DNA from: JL08 sp963765555
GTDB lineage: Bacteria; Pseudomonadota; Alphaproteobacteria; Rhodobacterales; Rhodobacteraceae
Assembly (NCBI GenBank): GCA_963765555.1
Contig: CAVXWX010000007.1
Location: forward strand, 62,001 to 126,000
DNA length: 64,000 bases
Direction of reading: 5' to 3'
The notes beneath the pieces are model-generated. The model saw only the letters and a list, made by a program, of their open reading frames with translations. It was not told where the DNA came from and did no database searches. The position numbers and the translations under genes are program-made. This document shows positions 44,156 through 52,854 of the stretch, piece by piece (position 1 is the stretch's first letter; every line of letters begins with the position of its first letter).

Positions 44156-44756
44156 CCAGCAGGCGCGCGAACGCTGGTTTCTTGTAAAGGTGCATGTGCA
44201 CCGATCCGTCTTCTGTTCTGTTCCATTCGACGATCCGCTCGCGTGTCAGATCACTGTCCATTCTGTTGGTGCGTACTCTTTCGTGCGGAATCTCGCGTTT
44301 CAATATGTCAACAATTTGACGGATTTGACCAAAGGGCGCGACCATATCAACGATCCAGAAGGACTTGCCGCTGGCAAAATCCTTGTCTGTCAAAGGTTGA
44401 CCCTCAATCGCGTATTTGCGCTCCACCTCGTGCGACAAGCCCGCAAAGGTCACAAATCCGCGCGGGAAACCGTTTTGGCGAAAGATGTGATACTGACGCA
44501 GGCGCAGTGGCGTTTCAAAAGCGTAGATCGCTTGTGTCAAAGACCGTTTGTTGTGGGTTTTCGTCAGGCCCGACAAATACAGCATTGCGCCCAGATCGGC
44601 ATACGCCTCTGGAGATATATCAAACCAGCCCTTGGGATACGTCTTTTTCAATGCCTGCTGCCTTTTTGGCTTATTGCGTCCAGTTTGACACGCAACGCTT
44701 TGTTTTTGAAGGGTCCGAATGATCGCACCCTGCGCAAAATATCGCCAGTGTTCCAA
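44142..44756 (-). CDS. Toxin-activating lysine acyltransferase, HlyC family
   Basis: A protein of up to 204 residues. It shows the HlyC/ApxC pattern: LTKTHNKRSLTQAI with His68, RGFVTFAGLSHEVERKY, DFASGKSFWIVDMVAPFG with Asp137, and VRTNRMDSD. His68 and Asp137 are 69 apart, as are the catalytic His23/Asp92 of HlyC. HlyC-type enzymes use acyl-ACP to acylate lysines of RTX toxins inside the cell. No ATG start is in frame: TTG at 44756 or 44651 is possible. It overlaps the VCBS/Hint gene by 14 bases; no RTX repeat protein is in the window. Confidence 0.85.
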   Translation of the reverse strand: MEHWRYFAQGAIIRTLQKQSVACQTGRNKPKRQQALKKTYPKGWFDISPEAYADLGAMLYLSGLTKTHNKRSLTQAIYAFETPLRLRQYHIFRQNGFPRGFVTFAGLSHEVERKYAIEGQPLTDKDFASGKSFWIVDMVAPFGQIRQIVDILKREIPHERVRTNRMDSDLTRERIVEWNRTEDGSVHMHLYKKPAFARLLDGGV

Positions 44757-44859
44757 TTGCGCCCCATGTTTAGAAGGCTACATATTTCTGGTGGCCCCTG
44801 CCCAGCGGTTCTTTTATGCAGAACATGCGCTGCCCCTATATCCAAAACCCGAGGTTTGA

Positions 44860-45735
44860 ATGACCCAGATTATTTCTGCCCTGTCCGACATTTCCGACAA
44901 CTACCAGGCTTTGTTTGTCGATCTGTGGGGGTGTGTTCATGATGGCGTGAAAGCCCTGCCAGAGGCCGTTGCTGCATTGCAGGACTACCGCGCCAAAGGG
45001 GGTGCCGTTGTGCTGGTCACCAATTCGCCAAAGCCCCGCGCAGGTGTCGCAACCCAGATGAAATCGTTTGGCGTACCCGATGATGCGTGGGACACCATTG
45101 CGACATCCGGCGATTCCGCCCGATCTGCCATGTTTCAGGGTGCAGTTGGCAAAAACGTCTATTTCATGGGTGAATGGGACAGGGACGCCGCGTTCTTCGA
45201 ACCGATCCATCTTTTGGACAATCCTGTTTATATCAAACGCGTTCCGCTGGATCAGGCCGAAGGGATTGTGTGTTGCGGGCCTTTCGACCCGATGGCCGAT
45301 CCCGATGTAAACCGGGCCGATTTTCTGTACGCCAAACAAAAAGGTCTGAAACTTCTGTGCGCCAATCCCGACATCGTCGTGGATCGTGGCGAAGTGCGCG
45401 AATGGTGCGCCGGTGCATTGGCGCAGCTTTACACCGAAATGGGCGGTGAAAGCTTGTATTTCGGCAAGCCGCATCCACCAATTTACGATCTGGCCCGCCG
45501 TCGCCTGGCCGAAATCGGGAAACTGCCCCCCGATCGCGACATTCTGGGCATCGGCGATGGCATCCTGACAGACATTCGGGGCGCAATGGGGGAGGATATC
45601 GATTCTCTTTTCATCACCGGCGGGCTGGCGGCCATCGAAACCAAAACGTCGCACCAACCAGACCCTGATGCGCTAACTGCTTACCTGGAAACGGAAATGT
45701 CCAATCCGACCCATGCCATTGGAAAGCTACGCTAG
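44860..45735 (+). CDS. HAD-superfamily hydrolase, subfamily IIA (TIGR01459-type)
   Basis: A 291-residue enzyme. The HAD nucleophile motif is degenerate: ALFVDLWGCVHDGVK has Asp21, where motif I normally reads DxDG. LVTNSPKPRAGV is motif II, YFGKPHPPIYDLARR gives the motif III Lys, and GIGDGILTDIRGAMGE is motif IV. The C2 cap type resembles NagD and 4-nitrophenylphosphatase. The substrate phosphate is unknown. It stands between the acyltransferase locus and a MaoC gene. Confidence 0.88.
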   Translation: MTQIISALSDISDNYQALFVDLWGCVHDGVKALPEAVAALQDYRAKGGAVVLVTNSPKPRAGVATQMKSFGVPDDAWDTIATSGDSARSAMFQGAVGKNVYFMGEWDRDAAFFEPIHLLDNPVYIKRVPLDQAEGIVCCGPFDPMADPDVNRADFLYAKQKGLKLLCANPDIVVDRGEVREWCAGALAQLYTEMGGESLYFGKPHPPIYDLARRRLAEIGKLPPDRDILGIGDGILTDIRGAMGEDIDSLFITGGLAAIETKTSHQPDPDALTAYLETEMSNPTHAIGKLR

Positions 45736-45764
45736 GCAAAAAAAGCTTGCCTTTCTGCATCTGC

Positions 45765-45815
45765 AAAGTAATAAAGTTACGCAACACGGCCAGAATACGG
45801 CCCTATTATTACTTT
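45765..45815. repeat. Inverted repeat upstream of the MaoC gene
   Basis: AAAGTAATAA (45765-45774) and TTATTACTTT (45806-45815) are perfect ten-base arms separated by 31 bases. Between them ACGGCC occurs twice. The right arm ends 19 bases before the ATG, so it covers the likely promoter or leader; a regulator site or an RNA stem is possible. Confidence 0.6.
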
Positions 45816-45834
45816 AAGAACTCAGGAGGGCGAT

Positions 45835-46278
45835 ATGTTGGACAACATGCCCCGCGGCACGATCTGTATCGAAGACATTGAAATGGGCATGATCCGCTCG
45901 TTGCAGAAGGTCGTGACAGATCATGATATCGAACTGTTCGCACAGGTGTCGACAGACCGTAATCCGGTGCATCTGGATGATGACTACGCGCAAGATACGA
46001 TTTTCGAAGGCCGTATTGCACACGGAATGCTGACCGCTGGCCTGATTTCTGCTGTGATCGGGGAACAATTGCCGGGCCACGGCACAGTTTATATGGGCCA
46101 GACGCTCAAATTCCTGGCGCCGGTGCGCCCCGGCGACAGGGTGCATGCCGAGGTGGAAGTCATTGATATCGATTTTTCAAAGCGCCGGGTCAAGCTGGAT
46201 TGCCGCTGTCTGGTCGACGGCAAAAAGGTTCTGATCGGCGAAGCCACCGTGCTGGCCCCGTCGCGCAAGTTCGACTGA
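45835..46278 (+). CDS. MaoC family dehydratase
   Basis: A 147-residue hot-dog-fold protein. DRNPVHLDDDYAQDTIFEGRIAHGMLTAGLI contains the R-hydratase Asp and His (spelled in family pieces NPVHLDDDYA and GRIAHGML). The length fits (R)-specific enoyl-CoA hydratases of the PhaJ type that hydrate trans-2-enoyl-CoA to (R)-3-hydroxyacyl-CoA for polyhydroxyalkanoate synthesis. AGGAGGG stands directly before the ATG, indicating strong translation. The chain-length preference is unknown. Confidence 0.88.
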   Translation: MLDNMPRGTICIEDIEMGMIRSLQKVVTDHDIELFAQVSTDRNPVHLDDDYAQDTIFEGRIAHGMLTAGLISAVIGEQLPGHGTVYMGQTLKFLAPVRPGDRVHAEVEVIDIDFSKRRVKLDCRCLVDGKKVLIGEATVLAPSRKFD

Positions 46279-46426
46279 CCCCAGCCCGGTGACCCACACA
46301 CGCCGCCGCGATAGGGACATGGCGCGGAACAAGTATTTATAAAAAGATGAAAACGGGGCCATGCGATGGCACGCAGGGGCGCAACTGCGTCTTGCGTCTG
46401 CGCAAACAGGCGGCTACCCAAGCGCC

Positions 46427-47359
46427 ATGAGAATTGTCCGGGATTATCAGTTTGTCGAGCCGCAGGATCGCGGAGCCTGTGCCGCGATCGGGAATTTTGA
46501 TGGCGTGCATCTAGGCCACCAGTCGGTCATTGACCTTGCCCGAAACACGGTGCCTGATGCACCGCTGGGGATTGTGACATTCGAACCGCATCCGCGCGCT
46601 TTTTTTGCCCCCGACGCTCCGCCATTTCGATTGATGGGCAGCGAAGCACGCGCAAGCCGGCTGGAGAAACTGGGCGTTGATCTGCTGTATGAATTGAACT
46701 TCAACGCCGGGCTTGCCGGATTAAGCCCCGAAGAATTCGCCCGCAATGTGATCCGTGATGGTCTGGGATTATGCCATATCATCGTCGGGCCAGATTTCTG
46801 TTTTGGCAAAGGCAGGGCGGGAAATGCACAGGACTTGGTGCGATTCGGGCAGGATATGGGCTTTGGCGTGACGATATCGCCGCTGATCCAGCAAGGTGCT
46901 TCGCGCGTGTCATCCACAGCGATCCGTCAGGCGCTAAGCGACGCGCGGCCACGCGATGCAGCCGCCATGCTGGGACATTGGCACCGCATCGAGGGCCCTG
47001 TCGTCGGCGGGGAACAACGCGGGCGCGATCTGGGCTATCCCACGGCCAACATGTCGATAGACGGGCTGCATCCGCCGGCCTATGGCGTTTACGCCGTTCT
47101 GGTGGATGTTCTGGATGGACCTCACAAGGGCGCGTATAAAGGCGCTGCATCCCTTGGCGTGCGCCCGATGTTCGGGGAAAACCGCGCCAATCTGGAAACG
47201 TTTCTGTTCGATTTCTCCGGTGATCTTTATGGCGCGCATCTTTCCGTGGCGCTGGTCGATTATTTGCGGGGCGAACAGAAATTTGAATCCCTTGATGCCC
47301 TGACGGAGCAGATGGCAAATGACTGTGCCCGTGCACGTACCATTCTGGATGCTTTATGA
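46427..47359 (+). CDS. ribF: Bifunctional riboflavin kinase / FAD synthetase
   Basis: A 310-residue enzyme. The N-terminal FAD synthetase (nucleotidyltransferase) module has AIGNFDGVHLGHQSVI, FEPHPRAFF and VGPDFCFGKGRAG. The C-terminal riboflavin kinase has GRDLGYPTANM, YGVYAVLV and SLGVRPMFGENRANLETFLFDF, spelled here in parts. It makes FMN and FAD from riboflavin. The ATG at 46427 is fixed by MRIVRDYQ; the ribosome site is weak. It overlaps the ycgN-like gene by four bases. Confidence 0.95.
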   Translation: MRIVRDYQFVEPQDRGACAAIGNFDGVHLGHQSVIDLARNTVPDAPLGIVTFEPHPRAFFAPDAPPFRLMGSEARASRLEKLGVDLLYELNFNAGLAGLSPEEFARNVIRDGLGLCHIIVGPDFCFGKGRAGNAQDLVRFGQDMGFGVTISPLIQQGASRVSSTAIRQALSDARPRDAAAMLGHWHRIEGPVVGGEQRGRDLGYPTANMSIDGLHPPAYGVYAVLVDVLDGPHKGAYKGAASLGVRPMFGENRANLETFLFDFSGDLYGAHLSVALVDYLRGEQKFESLDALTEQMANDCARARTILDAL

Positions 47360-47826
47360 AAGACCCGATCAAACGTAGCGGGTTGGCAAACCGGTTCTGG
47401 GAGTTCAAATCGCTGGACCGGATGACACAACCCGAATGGGAGGCGTTGTGTGACGGGTGCGGCAAATGCTGCCTGAACAAACTTGAAGACGAAGACACTG
47501 GCGAGGTTGCCCTGACGCGTGTTGCCTGCCGCTTGTTCGTTGATGAGACGTGCCGATGTGCACAATACGATATCCGCCATCAATTTGTGCCTGAGTGCAT
47601 TGTCTTGAAACCGGACAATCTGGACAAGCACGCCTATTGGATGCCGCAAACCTGTGCCTACAGACTGTTGTGGGAAGGCAAGCCGTTGTTTTACTGGCAT
47701 CCGCTGATTTCCGGTGACCCGCAAACCGTTCATGATGCCGGAGTGTCCGCGCAAGACATCACGGTCAGTGAGTTCGATACACCGGAAGACGAATGGGAAG
47801 ACTACATCATTGAGGAGCCGACCTGA
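47356..47826 (+). CDS. YcgN family cysteine cluster protein
   Basis: A 156-residue UPF0260 protein. The Cys cluster LCDGCGKCCLNKLEDED is followed by CRLFVDETCRCAQYDIR and PECIVL, with TCAYRLLWEGKPLFYWHPL completing the pattern. The six to eight cysteines suggest iron or zinc binding; function is unknown. It overlaps ribF by four bases and the aldolase start by one base, so the three genes form one unit. Confidence 0.9.
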   Translation: MKDPIKRSGLANRFWEFKSLDRMTQPEWEALCDGCGKCCLNKLEDEDTGEVALTRVACRLFVDETCRCAQYDIRHQFVPECIVLKPDNLDKHAYWMPQTCAYRLLWEGKPLFYWHPLISGDPQTVHDAGVSAQDITVSEFDTPEDEWEDYIIEEPT

Positions 47827-48869
47827 TGTTTTTTGCATCCGACAACGCGGGGCGCGTGCATCCAAAAGTTATGGAGGCGCTTGTTGAAGCCAATGAAGGG
47901 TTTGCACAGCCTTATGGTGCCGACCCTATTATGCAGGACGTCCGCGCGAAACTGCGCGACATCTTCGAAGCGCCGCAAGCCGCCGTTTATCTGGTGGCCA
48001 CCGGCACGGCCGCCAATTCCATTGCGCTGGCCACGATCGGCCAACCCTGGCAAACGGTATTCTGTTCGCCCGTGGCCCATATTCAGGAAGACGAGTGTAA
48101 CGCGCCGGAGTTCTATTCCGGTGGCGCCAAGCTGACCCTTGTCGGGGATGGTGACAAAATGACAGCCCCGGCCCTGCACGCGGCCATCGGGCGCGAAGAA
48201 ACGCGGGGCGTGCACGGTGCACAACGCGGGCCGGTTTCGATCACACAGGTGACCGAGCGGGGATCGGTCTATTCACTGGACGAGATCAAGGCGCTGTGCG
48301 ACGTCGCAAAATCGTTTGATGTGCCGGTGCATCTGGACGGGGCACGCTTTGCCAACGCGCAGGTTGCACTGGGGTGCAGCGCCGCCGACATGACGTGGAA
48401 GGCCGGCGTTGACGTGGTCAGCTTTGGCGGCACGAAAAATGGCCTGATGGGCGTTGAGGCGGTGATCCTGTTCGATCCTTCAAAGGCGTGGGAATTCGAA
48501 TTGCGGCGCAAGCGTGGGGCGCACCTGTTTTCCAAACATCGCTATCTGTCGGCGCAGATGGCGGCCTATCTGCGTGATGATTTGTGGCTGGACAGCGCCC
48601 GCACGGCCAACGCCAATTGCGCCCGCCTGGCGAACGGTCTGGCCGATGCCGGTGCGCACCTGCTGTATGAACCACAGGCCAATATGATTTTTGCCGATTT
48701 TCCGCGTGCAGCCCATCAGCGCCTGCATGAGGCGGGGGCCGTTTATTATGTCTGGGAAGGGCAGCTTGACGGTGAAGATCCGCAAGAGCTGTTGACCGCA
48801 AGACTGGTTTGCGACTGGTCAATCACACATGACCAGATCAACCGGTTCGTAGAAATACTGAAAGGCTAG
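47826..48869 (+). CDS. Low-specificity L-threonine aldolase family PLP enzyme
   Basis: A 347-residue fold-type I PLP enzyme. FASDNAGRVHPKVMEAL starts the protein, VATGTAANSIAL binds the cofactor phosphate, HLDGARFANAQVAL carries the Asp that contacts the ring nitrogen, and DVVSFGGTKNGLMG holds the Schiff-base Lys. It would cleave L-threonine or L-allo-threonine to glycine and acetaldehyde. It is the third gene after ribF and ycgN. Its end overlaps the convergent hydrolase by four bases. Confidence 0.9.
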   Translation: MFFASDNAGRVHPKVMEALVEANEGFAQPYGADPIMQDVRAKLRDIFEAPQAAVYLVATGTAANSIALATIGQPWQTVFCSPVAHIQEDECNAPEFYSGGAKLTLVGDGDKMTAPALHAAIGREETRGVHGAQRGPVSITQVTERGSVYSLDEIKALCDVAKSFDVPVHLDGARFANAQVALGCSAADMTWKAGVDVVSFGGTKNGLMGVEAVILFDPSKAWEFELRRKRGAHLFSKHRYLSAQMAAYLRDDLWLDSARTANANCARLANGLADAGAHLLYEPQANMIFADFPRAAHQRLHEAGAVYYVWEGQLDGEDPQELLTARLVCDWSITHDQINRFVEILKG

Positions 48870-49672
48870 GGCGCGCGCAGGAACAGGTCGCGGACAGCAT
48901 GGGCAACCGGTTCAGAGTGGGTGATCGGAGCCATATGCCCTGCCCCCGGAATAGTAACGCGCGTTGCATCCGGCATTCGCCGGGCCAGCGCCTCACAAAT
49001 CACATCCATAATCGGATGGGCAGCAGCCCCTTGCACCAACAGCACGGGCATCATCACGCGTTCAATCACGCCGGGGGCTAGTAACCGGTGAGTATCAAAA
49101 CTCAGACTGTCATTGGTAGCAGGGATAAAAGTGATGCGGTCACATAAATAGGACCGTGTCTGGTCGGGCAGATCAAACCAGCGTCGCCCATCCCCCCACG
49201 CCCGCACGAAATTGCGCGTGACAGTCTCTCTTTCGGTATCCAGACCACTGAACAAAGGATCAAATGCCGCGACATAGGCGCCATAAGCATCCGGGTCGAC
49301 AGCCTGCGCCGCTGCAAAAAAGACCGGTTCGATCAACGTCAGGCTTCGCACCCGGTCAGGATAAAGCGTTGCCAGCCGCAAGGCGACCGTCGCGCCAAAG
49401 GAATGGCCGATAAGATCCATACTGTGCGTCAACAAGGCCGCGCCCATTTCAGTGGCAATATCATGCAGGTCTGATTGGCCGTCCCAATCGCACGACCGCC
49501 CGTGCATCGGCAGATCATAAGCGGTGATGGTTGCCGCATCCTGTAATTGTCCGGCCAATCCTGCCCACGCGCCAGAATGGGCCAGCGAACAATGTATGGC
49601 TAACACGTCGCGCGGTCCGCCTTCAAAGACCCGCCAGTAGCCGGAATGTCCCCCCAGATCACCCAGCGGCAT
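48866..49672 (-). CDS. Alpha/beta-fold hydrolase
   Basis: A 268-residue cytoplasmic hydrolase. HCSLAHSGAWAGLAGQL gives the oxyanion region, LIGHSFGATVALRLA the nucleophilic Ser (GHSFGA), and a His in PGAGHMAPITHSEPVA completes the triad. There is no signal peptide. The substrate is unknown. It begins at the stop of the isomerase gene (ATGA junction) and is therefore cotranscribed with it. Confidence 0.87.
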   Translation of the reverse strand: MPLGDLGGHSGYWRVFEGGPRDVLAIHCSLAHSGAWAGLAGQLQDAATITAYDLPMHGRSCDWDGQSDLHDIATEMGAALLTHSMDLIGHSFGATVALRLATLYPDRVRSLTLIEPVFFAAAQAVDPDAYGAYVAAFDPLFSGLDTERETVTRNFVRAWGDGRRWFDLPDQTRSYLCDRITFIPATNDSLSFDTHRLLAPGVIERVMMPVLLVQGAAAHPIMDVICEALARRMPDATRVTIPGAGHMAPITHSEPVAHAVRDLFLRAP

Positions 49673-50271
49673 CAGCCGCGCGCAGCCAAATAGGCATCCA
49701 GATCGTCTAACCGGTCTTCGCCCCAGAACCGCTGGTCGTCATCAGTGATGAAAAACGGCGCACCAAACGCGCCGCGGTTTACGGCCTCTTCCAGATTTGC
49801 GGCATAGGTTTCCGCCCCGGCCAGCAATCCGCTGTCCGCCAGTGACGGATCGAACCCGGCTTCTGACAAACACGCCTTGATCACGTCATCTTGCGCCACG
49901 TCTTTTTCTTCGGCCCAGCAGGCGGCAGTGAGGGACGCAACCAGTTTTGCAAGGTCGCCGCCCCCGGCCGATTGCGCCGCAATGATCGCGTAAGACGACG
50001 GTGCCGGATTGGTCGGCCAAAACGCAGGTTTTGGATTGATCGGTTTGCCTGCGCGTGCAGCACGGCGTGGTATTTCCTGCAATCTGTATTCCTGACGCGA
50101 AATATGCCGGTCTTTGGGCGGGATGCCACCCGTGCGTGCGAACAGCCCCATTATATCAAGCGGTTTATACGTGATGGTCGCGCCATGTTTTTCAGCAATC
50201 TCGGCCGGTCGCGTACCGGATAGATAGGTGAACGGCGAAATCGTTGCGAAAAAGTAATCTATATGGGCCAT
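49672..50271 (-). CDS. 2-hydroxychromene-2-carboxylate isomerase (DsbA-like, kappa-GST type)
   Basis: A 199-residue thioredoxin-fold protein. It opens IDYFFATISPFTYL with Ser12 at the glutathione-activating position, then YKPLDIMGLFARTGG. GAFGAPFFITDDDQRFWGEDRLDDL near the end (written here in pieces: GAFGAPFFI and FWGEDRLDDL) is the DSBA-family mark. The family isomerises chromene carboxylates in naphthalene breakdown; the natural substrate here is unknown. It is upstream of and coupled to the hydrolase. Confidence 0.88.
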   Translation of the reverse strand: MAHIDYFFATISPFTYLSGTRPAEIAEKHGATITYKPLDIMGLFARTGGIPPKDRHISRQEYRLQEIPRRAARAGKPINPKPAFWPTNPAPSSYAIIAAQSAGGGDLAKLVASLTAACWAEEKDVAQDDVIKACLSEAGFDPSLADSGLLAGAETYAANLEEAVNRGAFGAPFFITDDDQRFWGEDRLDDLDAYLAARG

Positions 50272-50380
50272 CTTGTCTCTCTTGCTCCCCTAAATCTTGG
50301 ACGGACCGTAAGGCCGTGCTAAGCGGTGTCAACATCACGATTCTGTCACATACCTACCGCTGCCACGGGGAATCCATCAA

Positions 50381-51400
50381 ATGCCAGCCATAGTCGAACC
50401 CAAGATGATCGCGGGGAACGCCAATCTCCCTTTGGCCAAAGCCATCGCCCGCCGAATGAGCATGTATCGCGGTTCAAATGTCGGGTTGGTCGATGCCCGC
50501 GTGGAACGGTTCAATGACGGTGAAATATTTGTCGAAGTGTACGAAAACGTGCGCGGCGAGGACATGTTTATCATTCAACCAACCTCGAACCCTGCCAACG
50601 ACAACCTGATGGAATTGCTGATTATGTCTGATGCGCTGCGCCGGTCTTCGGCGGCGCGCATAACTGCGGTTCTGCCCTATTTCGGCTATGCCCGTCAGGA
50701 CAGACGCACCAAGGCGCGCACGCCGATTTCGGCAAAACTGGTCGCAAACATGCTGGTCGAATCTGGTATAGAACGGGTGCTGACGATGGATTTGCACGCA
50801 GCGCAGATTCAGGGGTTTTTCGATATTCCGGTGGACAACCTGTATGCGTCGCCCATTTTTGCCCTGGATATTCAGACACAGTTTAAAAACCGGATGGAAG
50901 ATCTTGCCGTTGTGTCCCCCGATGTGGGCGGCGTGGCCCGCGCGCGGGAATTGGCAAAGCGGATCAATTCACCGCTTGCCATTGTTGACAAGCGCCGCGA
51001 AAAACCCGGCGAAATCGCAGAAATGACTGTCATCGGTAACGTCAAAGACAAAGTTTGCCTGATCGTCGACGATATGTGCGACACGGCCGGAACGCTTTGC
51101 AAAGCTGCCGAAGTTCTGTTGGAAAACGGCGCAAAGGAAGTGCATTCATACATCACGCACGGCGTTATGTCCGGCCCGGCAGTAGAGCGCGTGACAAATT
51201 CGGTGATGAAATCGCTGGTGATCACAGACTCGATCCAGCCCACTGCGGCTGTAAAAAGCGCCCCGAACATTCGCATCGTGCCCACGGCCCCATTGTTTGC
51301 ACAGGCAATCCTGAATATCTGGAACGGAACGTCTGTTTCTTCCCTGTTTGATGCCGAAACGCTTGAACCGATTTACGACGGTATGTACGCACTCGGCTGA
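50381..51400 (+). CDS. prs: Ribose-phosphate pyrophosphokinase
   Basis: A 339-residue PRPP synthetase that makes phosphoribosyl pyrophosphate from ribose 5-phosphate and ATP. FNDGEIFVEVYENVRGED, YFGYARQDRRTKARTPISAK (catalytic flexible loop nearby), LTMDLHAAQIQGFFDIPVDN and the PRPP loop LIVDDMCDTAGTL are all present, each split here from a longer block. Length is normal for alphaproteobacteria, with a short N-terminal extension. A TTGGAC hexamer near 50299 could be its -35 element. Confidence 0.96.
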   Translation: MPAIVEPKMIAGNANLPLAKAIARRMSMYRGSNVGLVDARVERFNDGEIFVEVYENVRGEDMFIIQPTSNPANDNLMELLIMSDALRRSSAARITAVLPYFGYARQDRRTKARTPISAKLVANMLVESGIERVLTMDLHAAQIQGFFDIPVDNLYASPIFALDIQTQFKNRMEDLAVVSPDVGGVARARELAKRINSPLAIVDKRREKPGEIAEMTVIGNVKDKVCLIVDDMCDTAGTLCKAAEVLLENGAKEVHSYITHGVMSGPAVERVTNSVMKSLVITDSIQPTAAVKSAPNIRIVPTAPLFAQAILNIWNGTSVSSLFDAETLEPIYDGMYALG

Positions 51401-51537
51401 TTAGGCCCGCAAAGAACTGATCCGGTCCCATGGCGCGCCTTACACTACCTTTTCTAAGGCAAGGAAAAGGCACGAATAACGCTGAACGAACGGGCAGTTC
51501 GAATACAATCTAATGGCCCAAGCCCCTTTTTCGGGCC

Positions 51538-51888
51538 TTAGTACAATTCCCAATCATCAGCGTGTGCCAACTCTCCCATTGCCATCCACGCGGCCCGGAT
51601 GCGCGCCACGCGGGTGTCCGCCCAAGTGCGAAACACCAGATCAAACCCGATTTCCGTAACGTTTTCGGCAGAGATATCGGCGCGGATATTTTGTTCGGCA
51701 TCCACATCCCACAACGAAATGGAAACATGGACGGCGGGGGGGACACGAAAGGTTTCAGAAAACGCAACAGATTTGCGGCGCTCACGCGGGCCGGTTCCGG
51801 TCCACATGGCGCCACCGTTCTCAAATTCCGAGAACATAGCCGTTTCACCCTGATCTACACCAATCAGATGGTTGCGTAATCGTTTCAT
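51538..51888 (-). CDS. H-type lectin domain-containing protein
   Basis: A 116-residue protein. FENGGAMWTGTGPRERRKSV, then FRVPPAVHVSISLWDVD and EIGFDLVFRTWADTRVARIRAAWMAMG follow the H-type lectin pattern (discoidin/snail agglutinin type), which binds N-acetylgalactosamine in animals. In Rhodobacterales the homologues are short, lack a signal peptide and have no known role. The start is uncertain: ATG at 51888 is preferred, TTG at 51900 is possible, and no clear ribosome site is seen. Confidence 0.78.
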   Translation of the reverse strand: MKRLRNHLIGVDQGETAMFSEFENGGAMWTGTGPRERRKSVAFSETFRVPPAVHVSISLWDVDAEQNIRADISAENVTEIGFDLVFRTWADTRVARIRAAWMAMGELAHADDWELY

Positions 51889-52002
51889 TACTTCGATCAA
51901 TCATTGTTCAACCGCATGATTACCCACGGAATTGGACAAAATTGGGCCGGAATAATGTTAAGTTACACTGGGATGATCGGGTCAGGACTGCGCCCACATT
52001 CG

Positions 52003-52716
52003 CTATACGTATGTGTTTTTCTGAAGGTAAGGCATCGTCAATGGCTCGAAATACAGGTCGATCTGCCAGAAACACTTGTCTTCCGGGCGCCACAGCGGAT
52101 CGGACATATCAACCACGCCAAAACCCTTGGCGCGCATATAGGCCACCATTTCATCAAACAGCAAAGACGTCGGAGTGAGCTGGTAGCAATATACCTCGAT
52201 CACGACCAATGAAGCATTGGCCAACACGTTTTCAGCACCTTCCAGAATAGGGACCTCATGCCCGTGGGTGTCCAGCTTTAGAAAAAACGGGGCGTCATAA
52301 GGTCCGGTCGGTGCTACGAAATCATCCAGCCGCACCGCCTTCACTTCAATCGCGGTTTCCAGATTTTCCGGATCAGCGGACCCGCCAAACGGTGCGGATC
52401 CATCAAACTGGAGCGTGCCAGACGTATCGCTCGCAGCCGCCAGTTCGTATGTTGCTTGTGAATGCGTTTGGCAAAATGCCTCAAGCGCAGGCTGATGGAC
52501 AGGGTTCGCCTCGACCAACAGGTATTTTGCGTCGGGAAAGTAATCCATTGTTGCCAAAGACCACCGCCCGTCAGATGCGCCAACGTCAATCACGGTTTTG
52601 ACCGTCACGCCCCGTGACGAAATCCGTTTTAGTGCAGCCCGGGCGTGTGATCGCTTTTTTTCCGCAGCATAGCGCTTAAGAGAGGGCGGTATCGCCTTTT
52701 TCAAAAGGGTTTTCAT
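52003..52716 (-). CDS. FkbM family methyltransferase
   Basis: A 237-residue SAM-dependent methyltransferase. VIDVGASDGRWSLATM is the SAM loop, YLLVEANPVHQPAL the second strand, and FFLKLDTHGHEVPILEGAENVL the FkbM hallmark with acidic residues. FkbM enzymes methylate hydroxyls of polyketides, sugars or glycans. The ATG at 52716 has AGGGA upstream. It is an isolated gene just behind the F1-ATPase operon, so its substrate cannot be inferred. Confidence 0.88.
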   Translation of the reverse strand: MKTLLKKAIPPSLKRYAAEKKRSHARAALKRISSRGVTVKTVIDVGASDGRWSLATMDYFPDAKYLLVEANPVHQPALEAFCQTHSQATYELAAASDTSGTLQFDGSAPFGGSADPENLETAIEVKAVRLDDFVAPTGPYDAPFFLKLDTHGHEVPILEGAENVLANASLVVIEVYCYQLTPTSLLFDEMVAYMRAKGFGVVDMSDPLWRPEDKCFWQIDLYFEPLTMPYLQKNTYV

Positions 52717-52854
52717 GTCATGATCCCTGACTTGTCTGATTGATAAAATCGCATGTTCAACAATGGGATACAACGCCTACCCGCAACAACAAAAGGCCCC
52801 GCCGCAATTGGCAGGGCCTTGAATTTGTTACCAGATTGCAAGACCTGTCGGCGC

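Noticed and set aside
44648..44845. ATG-started frame overlapping the acyltransferase start
   Set aside because: It leads to an unlike protein; it only shows that the acyltransferase start is uncertain.
51485..51520. T-arm-like GTTCGAA sequence downstream of prs
   Set aside because: No acceptor stem, D-arm or anticodon arm can be folded around it, so it is not a tRNA.
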